Shown here: positions 1-12,402 of the stretch, piece after piece | Layout of the letters: every line of letters begins with the position of its first letter | How positions within the stretch are numbered: the first letter of the stretch is position 1 | DNA from: Hypsibius dujardini | Taxonomy: Eukaryota > Tardigrada > Eutardigrada > Parachela > Hypsibiidae | NCBI GenBank assembly: GCA_001579985.1 | Contig: LRSR01007393.1 | Span: forward strand, 1-40,410 | Length of the DNA: 40,410 nucleotides | Direction of reading: 5' to 3' | Notes under the pieces: model-generated | Told to the model about the DNA's origin: nothing | What the model saw: only the letters and a program-made list of their open reading frames with translations | The model's database searches: none | Program-made: the position numbers and the translations under genes

Positions 1-75
1 GTCTGTCTGTCTGTCAATCTGTCTGTTTGTTTTTCTGTCTGCCTGCCTGTATGTTTGTTTGATTGTCTGTTCGTC
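1..75. repeat. Degenerate CTGT array at window edge
   Basis: Units of ctgt with interruptions (ttgt, cctg, atgt). It is cut by the window start, so its true length is unknown. Confidence 0.85.
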
Positions 76-750
76 AGTATTCTGGTTTGTGTTTCCATCT
101 ATCTGTGTTTTGAAATGTCATTATGCATTTAAAATTGAGGAGGAGGTAAATACATGTGAAGTACGGTAAACTGACACCCAGGTCAACCGTGCCGGAATTT
201 AGTCAAAAGGCAAAACTGTCCAGTTTACGCGGATTAGACATCTGTGCACCGAAGTTTCCGCTTCCCAAAACCGACCGCGATCCGCGTGTGCGTGAAATTT
301 GGTGGTGATGAGTAAAACTCTAAACCCCGTCTAGCTCATTACTAGCTAACCATGCGTGATTAAAGCCGAAGATGGCCGCAGTTTAACAAGTCTAGAGAGA
401 TTTCTCCGACAGCGATACGGGAAACCGGTTACCGTATAACTTGCATGTCCACTTCGCACATGCACACGCAGTTTCTACCAAAGATGTCGTCGAGATTGCG
501 AGATGGCTATCGCAGAGTCAACATACCTTTTAATTTCCCACGAGATGAGACACTTAACTGACTTCATGAATTATGGATTTCGCATCTGAAGTTCTGTAAC
601 GACTTTTGGAAGGTTTTTTGGGATCTTCCTTTCCTGTTACAAAGTTGCCACTCCACAGTAGCTTGTTCACAGTTATACAGACACTCGAAGAACGAGCTAC
701 CCTAGAGAATAGACACAAACAAAGTTAACAAAAAGTCAAAGAAACAAACA

Positions 751-936
751 TGCAGGGCAGGCAGTCAGACAGTAAGGCAGACAAGGAAGTAAACAGACAA
801 GCAGACAGGCAGGCATACATACAGAAAGACAGACAGACAGGCAGGCAGACAGGCAGACAGACATGCAGACATGCAGACATGCAGACAGGCAGACAGGCAG
901 ACAGGCAAACAGGCAGACTGACAGACAGACAGACAA
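751..936. repeat. Degenerate GACA/GGCA array
   Basis: About 185 bases of agac, aggc and atgc units. All frames are open on both strands, so the apparent ORFs here are repeat artefacts. Confidence 0.9.
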
Positions 937-1673
937 ATATAGAGGGACACTCATTGTCAGACGAACACACAAACACATGGGCAGCAGAATAAATAATTGT
1001 CGTTCAAAGTGATATGCAGCCTGACAGATCGAAACCTATCACAATAATTTTTTCGCCATGGAAAATCAAACAGATGAAATTTAAGTTTTACGACTGCCAG
1101 CCGCTTAATCTATAAATGACTAGGTCTCTATCAGATTCAGTACCCCTACCCCTGTGCGCGCACTAAAACAGACAATCACAGAAGGCTACTCCATAAATCT
1201 CTAGCCCCAAAGGGCCGGCCGGATTGAACCACGAAAAACTCCACCACTCTGCCAGATGAATATCACGAGTTTAGGACAGGCGGGGGATTATTTAAATTCT
1301 TCAAGCAGATGTTTAAAAACCGCCGTGAGAGATTAGCGATCTGTTCGACAAACAGTAGGGGAAAAAAGAGTCGCGTCCTCGAGAGTTTAACGTTTAACTG
1401 AGATTTTCTCTGTCCCCAATTGACGACAATCCGGTCAATTACGTCGCTCGCCCTCAGACGATCTGAAAACCTAATGACAGCTCTCGCTCCTCCACGCAAT
1501 AACACATCAGCACAGATCGCCCACAGACAAGTCCACAGGCAGACAGACAGACGGACAGACAAGACAGACATATACATAACTCCCCGCCAGGAAAAACAGC
1601 TTTAACGGATTTGCACATACACACTCGGAGGTTTCAGTTTTATGACAAACAACTTTAGTGAAGTGCTCCCAAA

Positions 1674-1715
1674 CAGTCAGTCAGTCAGTCAGACAGACAA
1701 ACAGACAGGCAGACA
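1674..1715. repeat. Short GTCA/GACA array
   Basis: It starts as gtca units and turns into gaca units. A smaller related patch lies at about 1520-1570. Confidence 0.75.
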
Positions 1716-2144
1716 TTTTTTTTCTGACGAGGGGGCGGCTGGTCAGTCAAGGGGAAAAACACACAGCCACAGCATGCAAAGGGAGGGCTGGCTAAGTAAT
1801 AAGGCCTCCAGCTGGTCCGAATGTTTGACGGATTGGGGGGCTCATCTGGCGCATTATCTCATTATGGTTCCTCTCCTTCCTTCCATTGCGTTCTTCCAGG
1901 CATTCGCCCCCCTAACAAACGGCTGGCGTTGTGTGTTAATTCGCGATATCCTCGGGATAACACATTGTTACCGCCGCATGGATTCCAGCAAAGCACCGGT
2001 GGATTGGAGATTGGGGGGTGGATTTTTGGGAGGAGAATTACGTCTGGGGGGTCAATGCCGGAAAATCACAGTGCGACCTGATGCCTAATGGGCACAAGAT
2101 CGCTTACACACAAAAGGGGTGCGGGATATGGGGCCCGGTCAGAT

Positions 2145-2200
2145 GTCTTGTCTGCCTGTCTGTGTCTGTGTCTGTCTGTGTTTGCCGGTGTCTGTCTGAA
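2145..2200. repeat. Short CTGT/GTCTGT array
   Basis: Ctgt units interleaved with hexamer gtgtct units. Confidence 0.75.
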
Positions 2201-2804
2201 TTGTAGAGAATACATGTATCTGGGAGGGGATGATGGGTCCGTTCAACTGCATAATTATATCCGAACGATCCATCCCTCCTGTCTGTCTCGCTTTTCTTTC
2301 TTTTGATGTCGAAAAAGAGAAAAGAAAACTGCATTAGACCAGCAGGTTCCTTCAAACACCGCAGCGCTGGCAGCATCACATTTCCGAATAATTGTCCCAT
2401 CCCATAACACTTCTGATGGAGTAATACAAGTAATCCACGACTTGTATTCTGCGCGAAGACGCTTCAAAATACTGTTAGCAAAGGGGCAGGCAGAGGGACA
2501 GGCATTCAGACAATTGGGGTTTTGCCTGTCAGTGTGGGTGATGCTGATGCACAAAAGAATTGAATGTAGTGGCGGAGCGCTAAATCGTTATATATATGGA
2601 AATCTGGGCAGTGAAAAGAATTTGTCGGCATCAAGCTACCACTTTTCAAGGCGTTCCACAACGCGGGTACAATACTCCGTCTACGACAAAGACGGACCGA
2701 CGATCGAAGGGGCAAACGGTAACACACACGATGTTTTGACCCCACCTCACGAATGCAGTTGAAATTACTCTTGAAGCATGCACTTCCCAAAAATAGGCAA
2801 GCTG

Positions 2805-2893
2805 CACACAGACAGACAGATACTCAGGCAGACAGACAAACAAACAGGCAGACATATAAAAAAATAGATAAACAGACAGACAAACAGCAGACT

Positions 2894-2931
<38 letters not shown>

Positions 2932-2957
2932 TTTACAGGCAGACAGACAGACAAAGA
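2805..2957. repeat. GACA array
   Basis: About 150 bases, with a nearly perfect core of agac units at about 2897-2929 and degenerate flanks. Confidence 0.9.
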
Positions 2958-3725
2958 TATAGATGGGTCATACGAGTCATTCTGAAGGCAGATGCAAATG
3001 TAGGTGACTGCATGTACGCAGACCGTATTTGTTCGTTTCAGACATTCCATTTCGTCGGCTTGCTCCTATGGCCGCCGTGCAATACCGCCTATGCATTCTG
3101 CGGTGACCGACTGCGCCACCACTACCGTTGACACACAACTTTACAATGGACGATCTGTTCCACACTTTTCACGTCCCTCTTCCAGTGAAATGACGCGACT
3201 TTCCTGGTCTATTTGATCTGGAACTTCTATGTGTATCTTTCGCTCCGAAAGAAAAGTGACATGTGCGTGCACAGGCTGGCGATTGAACAATTTCTTCCCA
3301 GTCAAACTCCAAACCCGAGCAAGCAAAAGTAAGCACACAAGACAGCACACAGACACAGATCAACCTACTCCAGTCACCGGTCTACAGCAAGCGCACACGC
3401 GCGGCAGGTTCCCCCGGTGCTATTCCTCAAGTCAAGACTTCAATCCCATTTCATCTCATCTCATCTCGTCTCAAAGAGCATGTCAAAACTCTCGGCTAGT
3501 GCTTCTTTTCTCCAAAAGCAACCTGTCTGCCTTGCCTCTCTGCCTGTCTGGCATCGCGGCGGTGGCGGCGGAAATGACCGCTGCGACAGTGTGACACGAA
3601 GGAGGGACACACAACCACCGCTGAATAGTGGCAATTGCGCTGAGAGCGTATAATGATTTTCTTTTGTGTGTGTTCTACCTTCCAAAATCTCCGAATCCAG
3701 ATTATCTGTCGCAAAACTTTCACAA

Positions 3726-3832
3726 TACAGACAGACAGACAGACAGGCAGGCATCGGTCTTCGCCTTCCGTCAAGCGGAAAAGTGCAGTTTTGTCTGCCT
3801 CGTCCATCCGTCCGTCCGTCCGTCCGTCCACA
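3726..3832. repeat. Paired short arrays: GACA then CCGT
   Basis: A GACA patch at 3726-3757 is followed at 3804-3831 by a pure ccgt run. The ccgt unit differs from ctgt by one base. Confidence 0.75.
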
Positions 3833-4012
3833 TTGAGAAGGGATGACAGGTGCCTTTATCGTGTCTTTCAACCTTCTCCCTCGCCTCTCTCGGTTGTTAC
3901 GGCTGTTTCAAAGCGCATGCACGCAGGTAATTATCCCGGCTGGAGACAGTGTGTAGCACCTCATTTTCTTGATGAGTAAAAACAACATCTGACGCTGATA
4001 AGACACCCGGTC

Positions 4013-4797
4013 TTAACTCTTCAAGGAGTCTAAGGCAGTCCGACTGTCAAGGACTTCCCGGGATTCCGCTGAGAGCCTCGATCCCAAAGAGCAACATTCG
4101 GTGTTCCTTTTAGTCGCGGAAATCTCTCTCCTAAGATAAGCTAGCTCGGGTTGGAGTAACATGATTCCTCGTGAGCTTCCTTTCAGTATGCTCTCGAGTG
4201 TCGGATCCGAGACGTAGCGCCTTGGTCCATGACAAAGGCTGCCCCTCTCCACTCACATACACAGACACACACTCACACTCTCAAAAGATAAGATGAAAAA
4301 CATCAACACAAGACATAAAAACCTCCTTGACGGAGTTTGTTTGACTTTTCTCGCGCGTTCACTTTCGCGCTCGGCTTGACATGCCTGTCTGTCTTGGAAG
4401 GAGGGCGAGTGCCTGCGTGAAACGAAACGCAAAAGTGCCCATACTACGCTGACCATGGGGCCTCGGCCTCCTCTTTAGGGGTTGCAACACTTTGGATCGC
4501 GAATCGGGCTTTGTGGTCGGGCAAGTATATATACCTGGGTGACATGCGATACCTCCAGCTGGGGCAAAGTGGCTATGCTGTCATAAGAAGAGTGATGGTG
4601 ATCGTCCCGGAAAAGTGCGAGTTGGACGGACGGACGCGAGAGTGTGCCACACCCAGCGATCTTCGCAGTGGAACTACCCTGGGGTCCGACTGTTTGTTTG
4701 GCTGATTACATTGGCTATCTACCTACGTGTCTGCCTGTGAACTTGTCTGTTTGTCTGTCTGTCTCTCTGTCTCTCTGTCTGTCTGTCTCTCTGCCTC

Positions 4798-4847
<50 letters not shown>

Positions 4848-6042
4848 GGTCTGTCGGTCTGTCTGTCTGTCTGTGCCTGTGCCTGTCTGCTTGCGTCTGT
4901 CCGTCTATCTTCGAGTCCTCAGTCCATGTGTTTGCCTGCATGCCTGTATGCCTGCCTGTATCTGTCTGCCTAATTTGCCAAAATAGCTCATATCACGCAA
5001 AAGCTCATCCACCTTTCAGCTAATTTCATGAACAAAAATATGCGCTATTACACATTTTCCGGACATTACCTCCAAAGGAAAACACCGGATGTGGTGAGGA
5101 GCAGGCTCAAAATCACAGCACACACCAGGGCCACCACAAGCGTGGCTTCCGCTCCTCCTCCTCCTCCTCCCGCCGCGGATGACGATCCATCGGCATTAAC
5201 TCGAAACGGAAAGGGATTATCGACGTTACCGCAGGTGTAGAGTTCCTCGCTGCTGCGGTACGACAGATCACACAGGAACGCTGGCGGTGCCCGGATGAAT
5301 TCCGGCGGTTCATCATCAAACTGCAGCCGATCACCATCCAGACAGTCCGGTCCGTCGCAGTCCATCATCATCCTACTATCCATTTGATAAAGAAAGCTGT
5401 GTGTGTCTGTGTGAATGTTAAGTCCACTCGCTAATGACGAAAACAGGAAGTCCGCGCGCCAGTCGCCAAACAGGCAATCACCATACGGAGGCAAGGCAGA
5501 GGATGAGAGTTAATTCTATAAAAGAAAAAGCAACATTCGTCAAATGTTTGCGTAGACGACAGGGTTGTGTGCTTGTGTGGGTGCTTGTGTGTGAGAGAGG
5601 AAGATGTTCACAGACAAAAGAAGACCCAGCTGTGGTTACCCCGTGTATGTGTACATGGATGGATACGTGTGATCAAGAGGAGGAGAGTCCATAAAAAAGC
5701 GCAGTGTGGTGTATGTCTGCCTGCCTGTCCTGTCTGTCTGTCTGTAGTGGAAGAAGAAATCGATGATTTCCTCCCCTTTTCACCCGGCCAGTTTGCGGCT
5801 TGGTTGACTCTATGTACACAGCACAAACATCCCCAATCCCGAAAGCAGCCGTTCATGTTACGTCCACAGACACACATTCACACAGACAAGGCAGACAACT
5901 TGTACTAGTACGAAGCGCTGATGCTCAGTCCTCCAAGATTTCATCCCCTCCTCAGTGGGAATCGTTACTTCTGCCGCGGGTTCCCTTTGGAGACCCATCT
6001 TGACACTTACCATTGAGCGGGGCAGCGTTGGGAGTGCATCAT
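4013..6042 (-). CDS. Putative small single-pass membrane protein (three exons)
   Basis: I do not recognise the family. Exons on the minus strand: 6042-6011, 5372-5070, 4238-4013. The joins are in phase and give 186 residues. Introns (638 and 831 bases) end GT..AG, and the first donor is a strong GTAAGT. Residues 12-71 contain a C-D-G-P-D-C-L-D-G-D stretch reminiscent of the calcium-binding half of an LDL-receptor class A repeat, plus Cys45 and Cys58. A Gly-rich linker (79-84) leads into one hydrophobic segment (about 87-111). The next exon supplies a basic, Ser-rich tail of about 75 residues that reads as cytoplasmic. There is no signal peptide, so a more 5' exon is probably missing or the first exon is wrong. 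The middle exon is the best supported; the first is the weakest. Confidence 0.4.
4727..4975. repeat. Long CTGT array
   Basis: About 250 bases with a pure ctgt core near 4800-4845 and degenerate ends. It lies in the second intron proposed for the small membrane-protein gene. Confidence 0.95.
5714..5744. repeat. Short CTGT array
   Basis: Seven or so ctgt/cctg units, in the first intron proposed for the small membrane-protein gene. Confidence 0.8.
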
Positions 6043-6978
6043 GTGTATGTAAGTCTCTGTGTCTGTATGTAGAGTAAAATCCAGACAACGCAAGGCAAAA
6101 ACGGGAGCGATCTGCGGGGATAATAAAGTACCGATCGATCAGTGGTGGTCGAAAGTAGCCGCAAGTTTTGAGGGCGTTAAATATGTAGAGTGCCGATGTA
6201 GCATTAAAAGAAGGAAGGAAGTTGGATACAGGTTCTCTTCCCGTTACGCCCACTGACCTCGATTCGGGTGGAAATTGGCCGCGTTTCAGCTCAAAATATT
6301 TTGTCTGAAATTTATTCTTTTCAGAAACCGAGTGAAACACTAGCGTGTGTGGATGGAGGAGAAACGTAAAAGTGAAAGAGAGAGTTGAGCGTGACAAGCC
6401 TTGTCGCGGTTTAAGAGCGTAGCTGAAAAGTTTCAGGCGCAAACATATTGATTTGTCCACACCCTGCAGTGGTCAGTGACAGACGTCCTCTCAAAGTGGT
6501 CATGGTCTTTTCAAACGTGTGGTAAAATCAGACACCGTAGGCGCAAGTCCTACGATAAGGATCTCGTTTGGACCAATGAGCGCTCGGGTGTAATCCAATT
6601 GGCTGATTGCTTGATTGATGAATCGTGGTGCGGTGTTTTGAATCAAGGACCACTTGACCGGGGTCCATTCGGCTGAGGCCCGCCCACCTATTTTAGTCCT
6701 TTTAGGCAAAATTACGGTACAACATGTAGTTTAATCAAGCATTGAGACATCTTTTAAATCAGACAGGTTTTTCGTTTCCATTTGTTTTCCAACGCCACCA
6801 ATCAATTTTCCTCTTGTTTTGTGGGGTTTTTTGCGTCTCGTCACTTGACTAATTGGAATCGATATGAAACGGGCTTCGATTTAACGCCCCATGTGGCAAC
6901 CCTTGAGTTGTTTTTTTGTGCACACACAATTCGACTTTGAGGAAGTGAAGAGCTCGAGAGTTCAACTGGGTTTCACCA

Positions 6979-7194
6979 ACACAGACAGACAGATAGACAG
7001 ACAAACAGACAGACAGCAGTCCTACAGACAAACAGACTGACAGACAGACAGACAGACAGATAGACAGACAGACAGACAGACAGACAGCAGTCATACAGAC
7101 AAACAGACTGACAGACAGACAGACAGACAGACAGACAGCCAGACAGACAAACAGACAAACAAACAGAGAGAGAGACAGAGAGACAGACAAAGAA
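6979..7194. repeat. GACA array with internal duplication
   Basis: The array contains two similar blocks. An agcagtc-ctacagacaaacagactgac stretch at about 7015 recurs at about 7085 with one changed base, so a 70-base segment appears to have been duplicated within the array. Confidence 0.9.
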
Positions 7195-7582
7195 AGAACG
7201 AATCGACTTTTATTTAACGAAATTAAATTACGTAAAACACTTGTGAAAATAAATCCCCTTATCATCCGGTGCAGTGTGCTTCTGGCCGTTTGCGCACAGA
7301 CAGATGAGCTAAGCAGCCCTGTAAAACGCCCGACGTCCTCATCGGTCGGTCGTGCCTCTCGAAATTTTTAATTTCGTTCAAGAGCCTGTTGAACGGGCTA
7401 AAAGTCAATTCCCATGCTTTGCCGCGGGGACATCGCGCGTACTGGTACCACAGACACACAGACCATACGGAGGCGGTTAACGGCATAACGGATAAAGCAA
7501 ACGCTCGAAAGTGTCTTCACATAGTCTTCCCTTTATTCGCATGAAGTATTGAAAAATATTGAATAGCCCCTCGCCGCGGTCC

Positions 7583-7636
7583 GGCAGACAGACAGAGGGC
7601 TCAGACAGACAGACAGACAGATAGACAGACAGACAG
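7583..7636. repeat. Short GACA array
   Basis: Agac units with one gata-like variant. Confidence 0.85.
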
Positions 7637-8657
7637 TGGCGATTTTACGAGCCTACTCCTACAGGTTTCCATTATCTATAAGGGAGAGAGAATGACCGAT
7701 GTCTGTATACGGCAATTCACATATTATACCCCCGTCGTTTAATACCGTTAACGCCGGTATACAGATGCCTGTACGTGCAGCGGAGCGAGGGCTGATTTTT
7801 CAATAGAAGACGAAACGACGAGATAATTAGAGGCCACTGAGAATATTGAAGGATGGACAGTCACAGTCAAACAACAGCCGGTCAGCAGCAGCAGCAGCGT
7901 ATACAGACAGACACTGCCTGACTGATGGACAATTATGGGAGGATGGGGCACATATAAAAGAAAGGGGAGAATTCAATTTCAATAAACGCGAAATATGCCG
8001 CGTATATGCGGACGACCCTACCGTGTTCATCTCTACGAGGCTTGTAATCAGCGTTATTACTTGCATGGAAGGCAGCGAGGTGTATACACAGAAAAGAGGC
8101 GCTACCCACAACCACCCCGTTTGGTAATGACAGACTATTAGCGCTGCTGACCACAGGCGCGGTCAAGTGTAGCGGAAAATTGTCAATATAATTCCCCCGC
8201 GTCGTGTCTTCCGTCCTTCCATCTTCCCTCCCGGTGACTTTTATCACACGCGCTTTTGTATAACTAGTCCAGATTATAGTTTTACAAAATGCTTATATAC
8301 CAACGAGTCATTATCGTGTCTTCGTTCCATGCGGTTTTATGACGAGCTGAATATTCCATTCCAATGACTGCCTAGGCTGGTTAAGGCGCGGTCACGCACG
8401 GGTAAGCCTGATCAAATTCCTGCTCCCGATTTCATCCATATTTTTATTATCATTATTGGGAAAGGGAAGGGAAGAAAATCATTTCGCAGTGTGGCGTAAT
8501 GTAATCCCCCGATATACAGTGTGCAAGTGCATGTTCACAGGCCGAGGGGCGGGGTAGTCAGTGGCGAGTTCTAGTATAGTGCGAGTATATAACTTGTCAT
8601 AAACAACACGCCGGAATCTGAATTTACGGCCAAGTGCATCGCGGTTCGGACAGCGGC

Positions 8658-8717
8658 TCTGTCTGTTTGTCTGTCTGTCTGCCTGTCTGTCTGTCTGTCT
8701 GTCTGTGTCTGTCTGTA
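8658..8717. repeat. CTGT array
   Basis: Mostly pure ctgt units with one gcctg interruption. Confidence 0.9.
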
Positions 8718-9170
8718 AAAAGATCGATATTGCGGCTTCTCGATTCCGCACATGACCGGAAAGCCTCGCCATCGGATTAACCTCCTGCCACATCATTAGC
8801 GTAAAAGCCTTCTTTATGAAACTTCTCGCGCGCACGAGGGATGACGGAGGGGAGGAGTGGATGGTGGAGAGTCCCAGTTGGATTTTCGGCATTTTGGGCT
8901 GGATCATGAAGTGAGGGAGGAGAGAGCGTGATAAAAGCAACAGCGACGGTCGTCATAATTCTTCGACTGACCGTGAAGCTCCGCGGCGGCGTCGGGGTGC
9001 ACTACGGGCATAGCCCAATTTGAATATTAATAGAGACGGATCGGGCCCGTCAAAATAGTGGGCCATCAAGGCAATAACAATATGTAACAATCCTTTCACA
9101 GCTTTGCGATACATGCGAACGGATATACAGACAGATAAGCCGAGAGATATGTAGAGAGGTAGAAGGTTAT

Positions 9171-9232
9171 TAGACAGGCAGACAAGCTAGGAGACACCCG
9201 GACAAGCAGTTAGACACAAAAACAGATACATT

Positions 9233-9264
<32 letters not shown>

Positions 9265-9356
9265 AAGACAGAAACAGAGACAGACAGACAGATAGACAGA
9301 CAAACAGACAAACAGACAAACAAACGGAGACATAAGCATACAGATACACAGACAGA
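9171..9356. repeat. GACA array with degenerate left flank
   Basis: Pure agac units at about 9235-9260, decaying to caaac, gaaag and gatag variants on both sides. Confidence 0.9.
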
Positions 9357-9973
9357 CAGTCGCGCGACGAAGAAACAGACAGTCAATCTGATTGCGGGTT
9401 GACTACGCTCATTCACCATTACACAACGTATCGCAATAGCCACTTCGATCGTAAACATTGAATGAAGGTCTTCCGAGTCCATCATATCTCGATCCCCAGT
9501 GACCCAATGAACTCGCCAGCCCGTGTCTCCCCTTCAAGTGGTTTATTTACACACTTTTCCTTCATTAACGACCGGGCGCTAACGAAGCCCCACATGGGCT
9601 CATCCGCAAATGAAAGTCCAGCAGAGCAGCGCGCCGCGCGGCATTCATCATCATGTGTGGACTCACATCACACACACTAAAGCGGTAATAGATGATCAAT
9701 TACCGGTCGCGGACCATTCGATGAGATTCTGCTATGAATCGGAATCTGATCGAATTTCGCCGGACACCCCTCGGCTGGACGGACAGCCGCCGTATTTTCT
9801 CAGCTCACGCGACACTCATGTCTGATGAAAACAGTTTTTCGGCGGTGAAATTAAATTACCACAACGCGACGATCATCATCACCAGCAGCGGTCATCATGA
9901 TCATCACATTTCAGACGATCTCGACGTCTCAGGTTTCTAAAGGATCCCGGGCTTCCGGGAGCTCAACCAGCGA

Positions 9974-10334
9974 CACAGGCAGAGCTCACAGAAAGACAGA
10001 TAGGCAGACAGACAGGCAGAAAGATCTACAGACCGACAAACATACAGACAGGCGACAGGTAGACGGACAGCCAGACAGACAAACAGACAGACAGATAGAC
10101 AGACAGACAGACCTACATTCATACAGACAGACAGACAGACAGACAGACACACAGACACACAGACACACAGACACACAGACAGACACACAGACACACAGAC
10201 ACACAGACAGACACACAGACACACAGACACACAGACAGACACACAGACACACAGACAGACACACAGACACACAGACAGACAGACAGACAGACACACAGAC
10301 AGACAGATCTACATTCATACAGACAGACAGAAAT
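9974..10334. repeat. Long GACA array with (ACACAG) higher-order units
   Basis: About 360 bases. The middle (10141-10300) alternates agac and acac blocks in a regular pattern, giving 8-, 12- and 20-base units. A short motif, 'ctacattcatacagacag', occurs near 10113 and again near 10309, bracketing the core. Confidence 0.95.
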
Positions 10335-11133
10335 GAGAGATGGCCATCATCACAAAGAGCCGCGAACATGCCGTTTATCCGGGAGTATCATGTAGCGACA
10401 TATTTCCCCCTGACCACAAGAAATTTGATATCGTGAGGAGCAGCAGCAGCTTCTACAGCATACATGTATAAACTCTGGAGGTAATTAAATCAGCAGTGAC
10501 AGCCTTTTGTCGTGGCGCTTTAGTTTATACAGAGAGGGACACAAGGACACGACTGCTGGCGCGTAATTCAATCCCCTCCTCAAGCCCCGGTCAAGGAAGA
10601 GGACTGAAAAGAATTTCCTTCATTTGAGACGGGGGCCCCCTAATTATTATTCCTGATAATCATGGTGTGCAAAGTGTGTAGACATGCGTCCGCGCGCGAG
10701 CGGACAGAGGCCATTAAAATAAAAGTGCGGAGGAAGCCATTGAGGAGCGGGAAAGGGCTTGTGGTGATGGTGAGAGGTAATTTAATCAGTATGCTAATGA
10801 TAGGGAAAAATTCCGAAAGAGATCTTTTGCAGATGGCCTCATGCACACACTCGCCACCGCCGCCGGGATTGAATTTCTTTGCTGGAATTCCGGGGCTCGG
10901 GGCACGTTCTCCGGGTTGGGCACGCTGGCCGGTGGTCATCCTTGCTGGGTGCCTGTTCACCAACATACCGTACAAATCCAGGTATCTACAGTGCACAGTA
11001 CATTACAGGTAATAGGTGGTAGGTACGAAACATACCAAGACACACAAACATACAAACACACGTTATTGTAATTACTACATATATTATTATTATTATTATT
11101 ACATTAATAATTTTACACATACACATACACATA

Positions 11134-11260
11134 CACACGTGGCAAAAAACCTTGCGCTGACCGAATCAAGCACTTTAACTCGGGACTGTGTACAACAGCC
11201 ATTCGTTAAACGAGTGTAATGGCTTAACTCGGTTAGCGCAAGGTTTTTGCCGAGTGTGTA
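11134..11260. mobile_element. MITE-like hairpin, family A, copy 1
   Basis: The left end reads cacgtggcaaaaaaccttgc and continues as gctgaccga. The right end is its inverse, tcggttagcgcaaggttttt followed by gcc. Arms are about 30 bases. The interior holds further self-complementary aactcg/cgagt blocks. No protein is encoded. The ends match copies at 12.4, 12.9 and 39.4-39.6 kb, which makes this a dispersed family rather than a chance palindrome. Confidence 0.8.
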
Positions 11261-11523
11261 TGTGTCCGGTCCGGCTTGTGTCCCCTGGACACTGCTTGTA
11301 GCGCCACCTGGAGGGTCAAGCGTCGAAGGATTGATCTGTGCGAAAATTTGGTGATACAATTACAGGAGAAACGCAGAAAGGTTTTAGACTTGATAATTCG
11401 ACTAATTATATGAGAATTAGAATACATTGGTGAGTTCGAGATTGAACTATGAATCACTAGACCAAAACTACTGCACTATTATTAGTACGAGTATGAGGCA
11501 AAGTCTGTATTTCGGCTCACCCT

Positions 11524-11693
11524 CCACTTAGTCGATAAATCGGCTCACTCATGGTTTCTCTTTGACGGCGGGTGCTTGATTGATTGATTTGCTGTACTAT
11601 ATCCTAGTATACTATAGCAATTCTAAATATCAAACAATCAAGCAGCTAATATCCAAAAGAAATCATGAGTGAGCCGATTTATTGACCAAGTGG
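11524..11693. mobile_element. MITE-like hairpin, family B
   Basis: Arms at 11524-11563 and 11654-11693 are inverse copies about 40 bases long with a few mismatches, sharing the core aatcggctcactcatg. The loop of about 90 bases has no coding content. No target-site duplication could be fixed by eye. Confidence 0.75.
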
Positions 11694-11959
11694 GGCTTAT
11701 TTTTCCCCGCCCAGTGTGCCATAAACCGCGCTATCCATTGGCTAACGGAGAAAACGCCCCACCAGGCGCAGTGGTCAATTCCTCGCAACTGTTGGCCGAC
11801 AGGTGGCGACACACTCGTTTCTGTTTCTGACCATGGGCTATTGAGCGGCAATAATACTCTAAGCCTCGTTTAGTCGCCTGACTGACGGTGTTGCCTTACT
11901 GAGTACTGCGCTTTCTTTGGTTGGCTTATTGGTGGGATGCACCATGCGGTAAACGGTGT

Positions 11960-12346
11960 AAAAAATATCGCCGATTGTGACCTTGTCGCTGCCCTATTCC
12001 GACATTACAGCGGTACTGAAGTTATCTTGAGGGTGGTTGTTTGGGTTCTGGTGGGCCGTGTGAGACAACCACACATTTGATTTGTTTAGTTGTTGATTGA
12101 TTTATTAGCTAACAGAAAAGAACTGCAATATAATGCAAAGGATAGCACCCGGAAATACAAACAACAAAACAACAGAATGCTTAAAATGTGCAGTAATGTG
12201 ACTTAAATCATGCAATCAAAGTTTGATTGACAGGTTTCACCCCTACGGCCCACCAGAACCCAAAAAACGACTCTCAAAGTAACCTCAGTACAGTTGTGCT
12301 GTCGGAATAGGCAGCGACAAGGTCTCAATCGGCGATATTTTTTTTC
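11960..12346. mobile_element. Foldback element, family C, ~100-base arms
   Basis: The left arm at about 11960-12059 and the right arm at about 12246-12346 are inverse copies with scattered mismatches and small indels. Shared blocks include atatcgccgattg, gaccttgtcgctgcc and gggttctggtgggccg. The roughly 185-base loop is AT-rich and non-coding. It is a non-autonomous DNA element or an old inverted duplication. Confidence 0.75.
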
Positions 12347-12402
12347 TGTTTCCTATCGAGCAAGCCAGCGCAACAGAAACAGAAATTATCCAATCATCCT
12401 AA

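Larger units (their letters stand above)
1..4012. other. Gene-poor stretch, no supported gene
   Basis: I find no conserved protein or splice-consistent exon chain here. The longest open frame (about 1642-2088, + strand) resembles no family I know and begins in a GACA array. The stretch holds six or more short CTGT/GACA arrays (listed separately) and otherwise unremarkable unique sequence. Unrecognised lineage-specific exons cannot be excluded. Confidence 0.6.

Noticed and set aside
4644-5023. Long frames encoding Ser-Val-Cys-Leu and Asp-Arg-Gln-Thr repeats (here and at every other tetramer array)
   Set aside because: A tetramer array is open in most frames and yields a four-residue peptide repeat. 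These overlap on both strands and have no start context or flanking exons. They are repeat artefacts, not Cys-rich or Gln-rich proteins.
5858-6460. A 200-codon minus-strand frame
   Set aside because: It crosses a strong splice donor (GTAAGT at 6010-6005), matches no family, and its right half has no coding character. Only the short in-phase exon in another frame is used in the tentative membrane-protein model.
751-10334. CRISPR-like array
   Set aside because: The repeats are contiguous degenerate tetramers without unique spacers, and the window is plainly animal nuclear DNA.
9897-10436. A 179-codon frame across the GACA array, possibly a repetitive secreted protein
   Set aside because: The frame is produced by the repeat itself. 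The opposite strand is equally open, and there is no signal peptide or conserved end.
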